In this document: positions 46,552-57,412 of the stretch, piece by piece
Position numbering within the stretch: the first letter of the stretch is position 1
Layout of the letters: each line of letters begins with the position of its first letter
NCBI GenBank assembly: GCA_024516155.1
Contig: JAJJXM010000057.1
Coordinates: forward strand, 310,001-374,000
Length of the DNA: 64,000 bases
Origin: Pyronema omphalodes
Taxonomy: Eukaryota; Ascomycota; Pezizomycetes; Pezizales; Pyronemataceae
Direction of reading: 5' to 3'
The notes under the pieces: model-generated
What the model saw: only the letters and a program-made list of their open reading frames with translations
Database searches by the model: none
What the model was told of the DNA's origin: nothing
Translations under genes and position numbers: made by a program

Positions 46552-46851
46552 CACCTAACGGGTGGAAATCCACCATCAACTTAGTTGGGAGGCGGCGCAC
46601 GCCGCCTCCAACTAATTTGATGGTGGCCCGCAGGGCAGCCGCCCAGCTTCAAAAAAGTTTTTACTCAAACATGAACTTTCAAGAATAAAAAAAATTGTTC
46701 CATCGCTTTTGCGATGAATTAAAAGCAGTTAAATATACTTATTCGCGTGACCATGTTTTGAAAAAAAAAAAAAAAAAATTGGTGACTGGAAACAGCACCA
46801 ATGTCGTAAGCGAGCGGTGCTGCTCCGCTGGGGCGTCGCCCCGCTCCAAAT
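46552..46851. repeat. KDZ element left terminal inverted repeat with hairpin
   Basis: Matches the right end base for base with few differences, to about 300 bp. Positions 46570-46626 form a 57-bp imperfect palindrome (CCACCATCAA...TTGATGGTGG, GC-rich centre GGCGGCG/CGCCGCC). Confidence 0.85.
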
Positions 46852-47400
46852 GTTTTGGATCAAAAACATCATCTTGAGAATATAAAAAAAATTGTTCCAT
46901 CGCTTTTGCGATGAATTAAAAGCAGTTAAATATACTTATTCGCGTGACCATGTTTTGAAAAAAAAAAAAAAAAAATTGGTGACTGGAAACAGCACCAATG
47001 TCGTAAGCGAGCGGTGCTGCTCCGCTGGGGCGTCGCCCCGCTCCAAATCTTGTGGATCAAAAACATCATCTTGTAAATATAAAAAAAATTGTTCCATCGC
47101 TTTTGCGATGAATTAAAAGCAGTTAAATATACTTATTCGCGGGACCATGTTTTAAAAAAAAAAAAAAAAAAAATTGGTGACTGGAAACAGCACCAATGTC
47201 GTAAGCGAGCGGTGCTGCTCCGCTGGGGCGTCGCCTTGCTCCAAATATTTTGGAACAAAAACATCATCTTTTAAAAATAAAAAAAATTGTTTCATCGCTT
47301 TTGCAATGAATTAAAAGCAGTTAAAACTGCATATTCGCGTGACTCATTTTTTAAAAAAAAAACATTAAAAAAAAAAAATGTTAACCAGTGTTGTAAGGGA
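46694..47400 (+). repeat. 197-bp tandem repeat, four copies, at the left end only
   Basis: Units start near 46694, 46891, 47088 and 47286, spaced 197, 197 and 198. Each has an AT-rich part, an A run and GGTGACTGGAAACAGCACCAATG. The first three are nearly identical; the fourth is degenerate. The right end has a single unit. Short frames through the A run are not genes. Confidence 0.85.
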
Positions 47401-47558
47401 TGGTGCGCTGCTGGAAGGTTACCCGGCTTTAAAAATTACGCGTAACGAACTACACGTCCTAGCAACAACCACCACCTCACCCCATCTCCTTGCAACAAAC
47501 ACCAACTGACCCACACCGCTACACCAATCTCAACGTTTCGTATCCTACTGGCATTCAA

Positions 47559-50500
47559 ATGCCTGTCCTGAAGATTAGTCGCAAGGGACGCAGCCTGCAG
47601 CATGTCAGTGCAGGTCTCCGCGGTGGAGCGTTCACCCGCACTCTGCCCTACACTGCAGCCCGGCGGTGGGAAGAGTCACTGAAGACGAGACCGAATCGCT
47701 TGATCCCGCCACCTGGATACCATCGCACTCAAAATGATGGTCCCATTCATCCACCCACGCTGGAAAGCGATATCGAAAATCCATACCACCTCGATCCACA
47801 CGACATCGAACAACATGCGCAGCACAACATGTTTGGGCGCTCCCGTCGGGCCAAGGCGGCTGAACAACAAGCGACTGCGGCAAACTGGATCAAGGCTGAG
47901 CAGAGAATGATCGCATTTCGGACATCTGCACAGCGACCTGTGCTATGCGACTGTCCGACTGAGGATATCAATGCACGTTTCATCTCCTTGGAGTCATATG
48001 AGATACGCATGGTTCCTCTGTGCATTTGTGGACAACGATCTTCGTCATTTGTTCGGGACGGATTCTCCCCATCAACCCCAGTCAAACCTCGGACATTCTT
48101 TTCGATCAGACTCTTACGCCTTTTACATGAGCAAGGGATTAGAGGTGGCCCTTCAAAGTATGCATGGGCTGCTGGACTTCGAGCGGTACATGAGATGTAT
48201 ATGGCCAAGACGTTACCGGACTTCTACGACTTGTTACTGGACGCATATCATCACTTTGTTGCTGTTGAGAATGGGGTGGAAGCTTATACTAGCATGTATT
48301 TACAGACATGTGAAAGGGCAATCACTGGGGACGACCATTCATGGGAAGATGAAAACGTTGCAAATTCCTGTCCAGCATGCTTCGACTTCAGTCATCACCC
48401 AGCGGACAGATCTGTGGGAATCACCATTGATGGCAACTTTCAGCATATTCGCTTTAAAGACAGAGGGGGAACCAATCATGAATACTTGGAACCCAGAAAA
48501 TTCGTTTCTTATGGGATCCGGGACTTTTCTTCTGAGGATACGCCAGCAGCCAACAACAACACCGCCGGATGCGACAACAGGTTTCATGCAAGAGGTGGAT
48601 GGGGCAAGACTCTTAACACTTCTAGCAAGAAGCACCTGGATGTATCTGGACTTATGGGAATGACCTGTTTTCATGGTATACCACTTTGATACCTCAATAT
48701 TCATGGAACAGGTGAAAGGCAAAGTCACGGTGTTGAGCTGGTTAAGGATATACTCCAGCATGATCCAGCTATGAAAGTCAGATTGTGCTATGATGTATCC
48801 TGTGTATTTGTCCCAGCATTGGAAAGGCTTTTGCCACAAGATGCAAGGAGGGTACAGGGTGCAATTGCCAGGTTTCACATATACGCCCACAAATATGCCT
48901 GTCATGTTCTATGGAGTACTCTACGGTTGAAGGGGTTTGGATTAATGGTTGGAGAAGAGATTGAACAGCATTGGTACATGCTATCTCATCTAATTGCATC
49001 CAGACGAGTTACCAGTGGACCAAGGAAGATGCAGAAAATTGACTCCTGCAGCTTGTCTATTGCCAGGAGGGCACTGGAGACCTTTGGAAAGAACCTAGAG
49101 AGACGCTGGAAGAAGGCAAAGCAAATGGAACTTGAAGAGTCAGCCAAATTACAGCTTATTCTGCGTCGAACAGTCCCAGAAAGGAGAGACAAAGGACGAC
49201 AGCTTGATCCTAGACAATCAGTCACTGTGGAGTATCTTGATGAGCAAGCCTCTGACCAGATTGAGTACTTTACCAGGTTCACGTGAGTACATTCCCATTT
49301 TTATCTTTATATATCTGTTCTCATGTTTTCCTTTTGTCATTAGCTAATGAAAGTATAGTGAAGCCCAAACTGAACCTGGAGATCTAATCTTTGCTGCTCT
49401 GGCTAAAGAGAATAGGCTGGCCGAGCTACTGGCTAATCCTGGAATGGGTGGCGGAAGAGGTTCAGATGGTAGAGGCCGTGGGGGTAGAGGCAGAGGGGGT
49501 AGAGGCAGAGGGGGTAGAGGCAGAGGGGGGTAGAGGCTCACAGGCCCATGCAGTTGGTCTTCCTGTGCGGCCACCACTCACATCAGCCGAATTGAGAACT
49601 TACAGGCGTGGGGGAGAAGCAATTAGAGCAACTGACAATCTCTTTAACAAGCATGGAGAGCGTCGAGATGACCCTGCCTGGCAGTCTCCTGATGGGGAAA
49701 AGTTCAGAAAATTCCAACAAAGGGCAGCAGTGTCAGCATTGCATAAACTGCAGACCCAGTTAATTCATCATCTGACTGAAAGGTCAGCTGAGCTTGAGCT
49801 CCTTCACCGCAGAATTGGACAAGAGGCAGCAAAAACATTTCTCAATGGGATCAGGCAGCGGAGCAAGGCCTTGGACAACCTGGTTCAAGAATACAATCAG
49901 GTTGCAAGGGGTGCTGGAGTTAGGACATTGGATGCAGAACGTTTGAGAGATGAAGGGCTGGACAATGAGGAAATCTGGGATGTGGATTTGTTTATGGCCC
50001 GAGGTGACTGGGCAGTATACGACTTTGTTCGTGCGGGTATTGAGGCTCGAGCTCGCCTTGAAAGAGTTGAAGAAGAGAGAACTCAGCTCCGTTTGCATGC
50101 AAAACGAATTGTTCATTGGGCACAGCGTCGTTTGGCTATCCTCCTACAGGTGTTAGATGACCCGGAAGCAGAACACCTCGACAAGTTGAAGACAATCATA
50201 ATTCACCATTACCGTGTTATTAAGTGTCTTCTGAAAGTCGATGCTCCTCTTTTTGAGCCAGAGGAAAGAGCCATGTTGCTTACCTCGCAGAGACGGATTA
50301 TTCTTAGGTTGGATCCCGAGAACATTGCAGAGACTGTGGTGGAGCAAGATGAGGATGCCGACACAGTAGGATCCGACGATGAGGGCATCGATAGGGAGTT
50401 TGACGAAGATGAACTCGGTGAATTCATATCCGATCGCCTGCAAAATGTGGTCAACGTGGAGCTCGGGAATTTAGGAAGTCAGGGGAATGTTATAGGTGTT

Positions 50501-50602
50501 GAAGCTGATGAAGGGTCAATTGACGACGATGATGTTGTTGAAAGGGTGGATCCTGACAACATTGAAGGGACTGTGGTGCGGCAAGATGATGATATTATAT
50601 AG
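47559..50602 (+). pseudogene. KDZ-type transposase, two exons, one TGA and one frameshift
   Basis: First ATG is 47559 (MPVLKISRKGRSLQ). Exon 1 to 49282; intron 49283-49358 (GTGAGT, branch CTAAT, acceptor TATAG); exon 2 to 50602. With the two lesions ignored the product would be about 988 residues, normal for this family. A cysteine cluster near residue 129 (CDCPTEDIN, then CICGQ) resembles the CxC domains of fungal KDZ proteins. RNase H-fold signatures: GITIDGNFQHIRF (D), LCYDVSCVF (D), ARFHIYAHKYACHVL, and GEEIEQHWYMLSHL (E). Exon 2 has a GRGRGG-type repeat and an acidic tail. Lesions: TGA at 48687-48689 (CGA would fit) and six rather than five Gs at 49525-49530. Confidence 0.82.
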
Positions 50603-50654
50603 TTGGTGGTTGTTGTAGCTGTGGAGGAGAGGGGGCAGGGGTAAATACGGAAGG

Positions 50655-52256
50655 GCGAAGAGGAGGAGACGAAGCGGCGAAGGGAGGTCGATAGTTGTAA
50701 ATAGCTGAGTGTTGTGGAGGAAGAGCGGCGGAGGGAGGTCGATAGTTGTAAATAGCAAAGCGGCGGAGGGAGGTCGATAGTTGTAAATAGCAACGCGGCG
50801 GAGGGAGGTCGATAGTTGTAAATAGCAAAGCGGCGGAGGGAGGTCGATAGTTGTAAATAGCTGAGTGTTGTGGAGGAATAGCGGCGGCGGGAGGTCGATA
50901 GTTGTAAATAGCAAGGCGGCGGAGGGAGGTCGATAGTTGTGATAGCAAAGCGGCGGAGGGAGGTCGATAGTTGTAAATAGCTGAGTGTTGTGGAGGAATA
51001 GCAGCGGAGGGAGGTCATTAGTTGTAAATGGCTGAGTGTTGTGGAGGAATAGCGGCAGAGGGAGGTCGATAGTTGTAAAGAGCTGATGATTGTGGAGGAA
51101 TAGCAAAGCGGCGGAGGGAGGTCGATAGTTGTGAATAGCTGATTGTTGTGGAGGGAGGTCGATAGTTGTGAATAGCTGAGTGTTGTGGAGGAATAGCAGC
51201 GGCGGGAGGTCGATAGTTGTGAATAGCAAAGCGGCGGAGGGAGATTGATAATTGTGAATAGCAAAGCGGCGGAGGGAGTTCGATAGTTGTAAATAGCAAA
51301 GCGGCGGAGGGAGGTCGATAGTTGTGAATAGCTGAGTGTTGTGGAGGAATAGCAAAGCGGCGGAGGGAGGTCGATAGTTGTGAATAGCTGAGTGTTGTGG
51401 AGGAATAGCAGCGGCGGGAGGTCGATTGTTGTGAATAGCAAAGCGGCGGAGGGAGGTTGATAGTTGTAAGTAGCAAAGCGGCGGAGAGAGGTTGATAGTT
51501 GTAAATAGCAAAGCGGCGGAGAGAGGTCGATAGTTGTAAATAGCAAAGCGGCGGAGGGAGGTCGATAGTTGTGAATAGCTGAGTGTTGTGGAGGAATAGC
51601 AAAGCGGCGGAGGGAGGTCGATAGTTGTGAATAGCTGAGTGTTGTGGAGGGAGGTCGATAGTTGTGAATAGCTGAGTGTTGTGGGGGAATAGCAGCGGCG
51701 GGAGGTCCATAGTTGTGAATAGCAAAGCGGCGGAGGGAGGTTGATAGTTGTAAATAGCAAAGCGGTGGAGGGAGGTCGATAGTTGTAAATAGCAAAGCGG
51801 CGGAGGGAGGTCGATAGTTGTGAATAGCTGAGTGTTGTGGAGGAATAGCAAAGCGGCGGAGGGAGGTCGATAGTTGTGAATAGCTGAGTGTTGTGGAGGG
51901 AGGTCGATAGTTGTGAATAGCTGAGTGTTGTGGGGGAATAGCAGCGGCGGGAGGTCCATAGTTGTGAATAGCAAAGCGGCGGAGGGAGGTTGATAGTTGT
52001 AAATAGCAAAGCGGCGGAGGGAGGTCGATAGTTGTGAATAGCTGAGAGTTATGGAGGGAGGTCGATAGTTGTGAATAGCTGAGTGTTGTGGAGGAATAGC
52101 AAAGCGGCGGAGGGAGGTCGATAGTTGTGAATAGCTGAGTGTTGTGGAGGAATAGCAGCGGCGGGAGGTCGATAGTTGTAAAGAGCTGAGTGTTGTGGAG
52201 GAAAAGCAGCGGCGGGAGGTCGATAGTTGTGAATAGCTGAATATTGTGAAGGAATA
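50655..52256. repeat. Left minisatellite array (inverted partner of 55128-57283)
   Basis: Mosaic of units built from three modules: AGCTGAGTGTTGTGGAGG, AATAGCAGCGGCGGG or AGCAAAGCGGCGGAGGG, and AGGTCGATAGTTGTNAAT. Combinations give 35-, 37-, 51- and 56-bp periods. The minus strand is open in all three frames for more than 400 codons because the units contain no stops in that direction; I do not regard these as genes. Confidence 0.9.
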
Positions 52257-52279
52257 GCCGCGGGGGGGGGGGGGGGGGG

Positions 52280-52840
52280 TTGGTGTAATAATTAGGCGCG
52301 GGAAATGAAAAAAAAGATTACAAATCAAAAGAACAAGGCAGCTCGAGATTTCCTGCTGTGTTTAAGCGCCTCGCGGGGTTCTTCAGATTGATGAGACAAT
52401 CCCGTGAGGCGTTGAAACATACGACGTTGCGCGCCAGCAAAACAGGATTAAAAATCTTGAGCTACGTAACGCTGTGTGCTTAAACGCCTCGCGGGATTAT
52501 TCAGATTTTTAATCCTGTTTTGCTGGGTGTGTTTAAACGCCTCGCGGGATTATTCAGGATAATGATACAATCCCGTGAGGCGTTTAAACATACGACGTTG
52601 CGCGCCAGCAAAACATGATTAAAAATCTGAATAAAGCCGCGAGGCGCTTAAACACAGCAGGAAATTTTGAGCTACGTAACGTTGTGTGTTTAAACGCCTC
52701 GCGGGATTATTAAGATTTTTATTCCTGTTTTGCTGGGTGTGTTTAAACGCCTCGCGGGATTATTCAGATTGTTGATACAATCCCGCGAGGCTTTTAAACA
52801 CACCCAGCAAAACAAGATTAATTTCGGTTGCCGCAATGCG
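52280..52840. repeat. Left hairpin-repeat block
   Basis: Repeated TTTAAACGCCTCGCGGGATTATT and its inverse AATCCCGNGAGGCGTTTAAA alternate with CAGCAAAACAGGATTAAAAATC and CATACGACGTTGCGCGCCAG. Each pair can fold. The same block is inverted at 54625-55060. It is preceded by an 18-base G run (52262-52279). Confidence 0.8.
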
Positions 52841-52880
52841 GGCGCTGCAGCAGGTTTCATGCGCGGCACTTGGCGCGTGC

Positions 52881-53150
52881 GCACGTGATTGATCGGGACT
52901 GAACCCGGGTCGGCACGGAGGAGCTGCCGAGCCCCGGCACCTAGTGCACGTGATTGGTCGGAAGTGACCCCGAGTCGGCACGGAGGAGCTACCGAGCCAT
53001 GGCACCCAGCGCACGTGATTACTCGGAAGTGACCCCGAGTCGGCACGGAGGAGCTGCCGGGCCATGGCACCCAGCGCACGTGATTAGTTGGGACAAAACC
53101 CGAGTCGGCACGGAGCGGTTGCTGCGCGATGCAGGTGGCGCGATGTGACT
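52881..53150. repeat. 65-bp tandem repeat, four copies, each with CACGTGATT
   Basis: Units start at 52881, 52946, 53011 and 53076. Each opens GCACGTGATT and contains GAGTCGGCACGGAGGAGCT; the last is degenerate. CACGTG is a bHLH-type site, but no function can be claimed. Confidence 0.85.
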
Positions 53151-53194
53151 CGGGCTGGGCGTCACTGGGTTCGGGACCGCGTTGGGGGCCGTAT

Positions 53195-53335
53195 CAATCA
53201 CGTGACTTTACAAGACGCGTTCTGATGTAACAAGACGCGTTCTTCACGCAGCGCGCTGAATCAATCACGTGATGTTACAAGACGCGTTCTGATGTAACAA
53301 CATGCGTTCTTCACGCAGCGCGCTGAATGTCGTCG
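53195..53335. repeat. 67-bp repeat, two copies, rich in ACGCGT
   Basis: Unit: TCAATCACGTGATGTTACAA followed by GACGCGTTCTGATGTAACAA and a CACGCAGCGCGCTGAA end. Each copy holds CACGTG and paired ACGCGT-type sites. Confidence 0.75.
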
Positions 53336-54235
53336 GGTGGACGCGACAGGAGGGAGGCATTGCAATGTTGATTTGAATATGAATTTGTTTCTATAGATTA
53401 AATGAATTTCAACTCATGCTGTGATCATTAACAAATTTGGCTCTGCGCAGAGTGCCTTGTACATGATACACGTAGCATTTTAAATTCAAAAACAAAACAA
53501 ATTCAAAAACAAGTCAACATTGTTCCAAATATTCTTAATTTCACACCGATTTTCGCGCGGTTGAGCGTCCCTGTGATTTGACAAGTCGCTGTGTTTACGT
53601 GCATGATGTTATTGATGCTTCTTTGAACAAACTTCGCGTACGTGACAATATTCATCTGAATACTAGAGCACATGGCGACGCGCAGTATGCGGTGATCAAT
53701 TGCCACAATACGCAAAAATCGCTAATTGCAAGAAAATGCAGCACAAAAACTTCGCGCACGAAATTATTATTCTGCAACCCGCCCCCTTGGCTCACCAAGG
53801 AGAATGTAGATACGGGAAGATAATGGTCAGGTGACGCGTATTCACACGGTTGTGTGACCCAGTTTCAAAAAGCAAAGACTACGCGAAATTTGGTTTCACA
53901 AGCAGGGTTGATATTTAAGGTTACGATTTATGTCACAGCGATGAGCGCGTTGGAGGGCGGACAAAGAGTCGGATGGGACACGTGGGTAGGAATTGGGGCC
54001 GCCGGAGTGGGGGGGGGGGGGGGGTTGGAAGGACCGGAATGGGTGAAACAAGGGAATGGAAAGAAGAGGGGAACGAACGGCACAGAAAAAAATTGAAATT
54101 ACAGGAAAAACTACGGACTTCACGATGGTGATGTGGGAAAGAAGGAAAAGACGGTGGGGCGGTGGAAAATTTCCATTTTGTACCCCGCTCAGCCAAGATG
54201 CTTTGGGCCGATTTGGCCGCTGGTTGTGCGACGGG
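53336..54235. other. Central KDZ segment without recognised gene
   Basis: AT-richer than its surroundings to about 53800, then mixed. Open frames on both strands overlap and match no family. A 16-base G run is at 54009-54024. Nothing else supported. Confidence 0.5.
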
Positions 54236-54520
54236 GGAACAGCATAGCCTCGGCAATGAAGGCCTTGGCAACAGCCGATTTGGTTTGGGGCCGCCTTGGG
54301 AACAGCCGATTGGGTTGGGGCCGCCTTGGCAACAGCCGATTTGGTTGGGGCCGCCTGGGCAACAGCCACTTCGGAGACATCCGCCTTGTCAACAGCCAGT
54401 TTGGGAAAGGTCACCTCGGCAACAGCCGCTTTGGCAATGGCCGCCTTGGCAACGACGGTTTCAGGAACAGGCATCTTGGCAGCCAACGCCTTGGCAACTG
54501 CTACCTTGGCAACGGCCGTA
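54236..54520. repeat. 30-bp tandem repeat
   Basis: Variants of TTGGCAACAGCCGATTTGG plus TTGGGGCCGCC, about nine copies, increasingly divergent to the right. Frames are open on both strands because of the low complexity. Confidence 0.75.
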
Positions 54521-54624
54521 GTGCGCAGCGCATGTGATCCACCAAGGGGCTGTAGTGCTGACTGGCGCGCAGCAGCCTGATCGGTTGCCGCAATGCGCGC
54601 CCCGCAGACACGCGCACTTAGCTA

Positions 54625-55060
54625 AATGAACGTTCAAACATACGACGTTGCGCGCCAGCAAAACAGGATTAACAATTTGAATGATCCCGCGAGGCGTTTA
54701 AACACACAACGCTAGGTATCACCAAATTTCCTGGTGTGTTTCAGCGCCTCGCGGGATTATTCAGATTTTTGATCCTGTTTCGCTGGCGCGCAACGTCGTA
54801 TGTTTAAACGCCTCGCGGGATTGTATCATCAATCTGAATAATCCTGCGAGGCGTTTAAACACACCCAGCAAACCAGGATTAAAAATCTGAATAATCCCGC
54901 GAGGCGTTTAAACACACAGAGTTACGTAGCTCAAGATTTTTAATCCTGTTTTGCTGGCGCGCAACGTCGTATGTTTAAACGCCTCGCGGGATTGTATCAT
55001 CAATCTGAATAATCCCGCGAGGCGCTTGAACACAGCAGGACGTCTCGAGCTGCCTTGTTC
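54625..55060. repeat. Right hairpin-repeat block (inverted copy of 52280-52840)
   Basis: Same motifs in opposite order. The shared border AACAAGGCAGCTCGAG (52333) appears inverted at 55043-55058, followed by the AT-rich spacer and a 16-base C run (55112-55127) that mirrors the G run on the left. Confidence 0.8.
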
Positions 55061-55127
55061 TTTTAATTTGTAATCTTTTTTTTTATTTCCCGCGCCTAAT
55101 TATTACACCAACCCCCCCCCCCCCCCC

Positions 55128-57283
55128 GCCGCTATTCCTCCACAATACTCAGCTATTCACAACTATCGACCTCCCGCCGCTGCTATTCCTCCACAACACT
55201 CAGCTCTTTACAACTATCGACCTCCCGCCGCTGCTATTCCACCACAACACTCAGCTATTCACAATTATCGACCCCCTCCACAACACTCAGCTATTCACAA
55301 CTATCGACCTCCCTCCGCCGCTTTGCTATTCACAACTATCGACCTCCCGCCGCTGCTATTCCTCCACAACACTCAGCTATTCACAACTATCGACCTCCCT
55401 CCACAACACTCAGCTATTCACAACTATCGACCTCCCGCCGCTGCTATTCCTCCACAATTCTCAGCTATTCACAACTATCGACCTCCCTCCACAACACTCA
55501 GCTATTCACAACTATCGACCTCCCTCCGCCGCTTTGCTATTCACAACTATCGACCTCCCGCCGCTGCTATTCCTCCACAACACTCAGCTATTCACAACTA
55601 TCGACCTCCCTCCGCCGCTTTGCTATTCACAACTATCGACCTCCCGCCGCTGCTATTCCTCCACAACACTCAGCTATACACAATTATCGACCTCCCTCCA
55701 CAACACTCAGCTATTCACAACTATCGACCTCCCTCCGCCGCTTTGCTATTCACAACTATTGACCTCCCGCCGCTGCTATTCCTCCACAACACTCAGCTAT
55801 TCACAACTATCGACCTCCCTCCACAACACTCAGCTATTCACAACTATCGACCTCCCTCCGCCGCCTTGCTATTTACAACTATCGACCTCCCGCCGCTGCT
55901 ATTCCTCCACAACACTCAGCTCTTTACAACTATCGACCTGCCGCCGCGGCTATTCCTCCACAACACTCAGCTATTCACAACTATCGACCTCCCTCCGCCG
56001 CTTTGCTCTTCACAACTATCGACCTCCCTCCGCCACCTTGCTATTTACAACTATCGACCTCCCGCCGCTGCTATTCCTCCACAATGTCACGGCACACGGC
56101 TGACGAGCCGTTGTGTTGTTGCGTCATCATTATGTTGTCGTGGTTGTTGATTGACATCGTGCCGTTGTCTTGCCGTGTTGTGTTGTGTTACCGTTGTGTT
56201 GTTGTAGTGTTGTTGTGTGCCGTGCCATTGTAACTGAGAGACTGATTGATGATGGATGACGTACCACGAGCTGGAGAGCTGTGGCGTCGCAGTTGAATTG
56301 ATGGAGAACGGAAACTCATGTAGCGATGATTGTATGACGGCCCAGCAAGAGTGCTGGCCGCCCCTTTGTACATAAGGAGGCTTGCCTCCCCGTTGTCGAG
56401 ATTCTCCATCGAACGTCTTGTGTCTTCTCCCTGCTCCTAATATAAGACTTCTTCTCCCAAGTCCTACGTCACTCTTGTCCTTGTCCCTGTCCCTGTTTAG
56501 TGTGCCGTCCGTCTGACGAGCACTTCGGTCCTTGTCCTGCCGTTCCCCGTCCCGGAACCTGCCTAGTCCCTCTTGCCGGTAGTGTTCAGTGTGTCCCTTG
56601 AACGTCCGTTCTCGGTTCCCTGACACACAACACTCAGCTCTTTACAACTATCGACCTGCCGCCGCTGCTATTCCTCCACAACACTCAGCTATTCACAACG
56701 ATCGACCTCCCGCCGCTGCTATTCCTCCACAACACTCAGCTATTCACAACTATCGACCTCCCTCCGCCGCTTTGCTATTCACAACTATCGACCTCCCTCC
56801 ACAAGACTCAGCTATTCACAACTATCGACCTCCCTCCGCCGCTTTGCTATTCCTCCACAACACTCAGCTATTCACAACTATCGACCTCCCTCCGCCGCCT
56901 TGCTATTTACAACTATCGACCTCCCGCCGCCGCTATTCCTCCACAACATTCAGCTATCTACAACTATCGACCTCCCTCCGCCGCTATTCCTCCACAATAC
57001 TCAGCTATTTACAACTATCGACCTCCCTCCGCCGCCTTGCTATTTACAACTATCGACCTCCCGCCGCCGCTATTCCTCCACAACATTCAGCTATCTACAA
57101 CTATCGACCTCCCTCCGCCGCTATTCCTCCACAATACTCAGCTATTTACAACTATCGACCTCCCTCCGCCGCCTTGCTATTTACAACTATCGACCCCCCG
57201 CCGCCGCTATTCCTCCACAATACTCAGCTATCTACAACTATCGACCTCCCTTCGCCGCTTCGTCTCCTCCTCCTCGCCCATCG
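55128..57283. repeat. Right minisatellite array (inverted copy of the left array)
   Basis: Units such as GAATAGCAGCGGCGGGAGGT appear here as their reverse complement (CTATTCCTCCACAACACTCAGC and similar). The array is split by a solo LTR at 56085-56625. Its outer border (GGAGGAGACGAAGCGGCGAA in inverted form near 57250) matches the outer border of the left array at 50670. Order and number of units differ between arms. Confidence 0.9.
56085..56625 (+). repeat. Solo LTR of the Gypsy-1 family
   Basis: 541 bp, begins TGTCACGGCACACGG and ends CCCTGACA, nearly identical to the Gypsy-1 LTRs. Flanked by CACAA on both sides (56080-56084 and 56626-56630). Removing it and one CACAA restores an exact satellite unit. 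It is the product of LTR-LTR recombination after insertion. Confidence 0.95.
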
Positions 57284-57412
57284 GAAATTCTAATTGCTCT
57301 TTGTATACATTCTATTCAAGAATCTATAATTTACAGCTCATTTCGACCCACTTTTTATTCAACAATTTAATCAACATTTCCCACCCCTCCACTCCTCAAC
57401 TCCATTCAGTTG

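Noticed and set aside
46695..47274. Short frames MFHRFCDELKAVKYTYS ending in poly-lysine
   Set aside because: They are the 197-bp terminal repeat unit with its A run, repeated in tandem.
50479..52328. Minus-strand frames of 436-497 codons over the minisatellite (LFTTIDLPPP-type repeats)
   Set aside because: Open in all three frames because satellite units lack stops on that strand; no start context, domain or introns. The mirrored frames in the right arm have the same cause.
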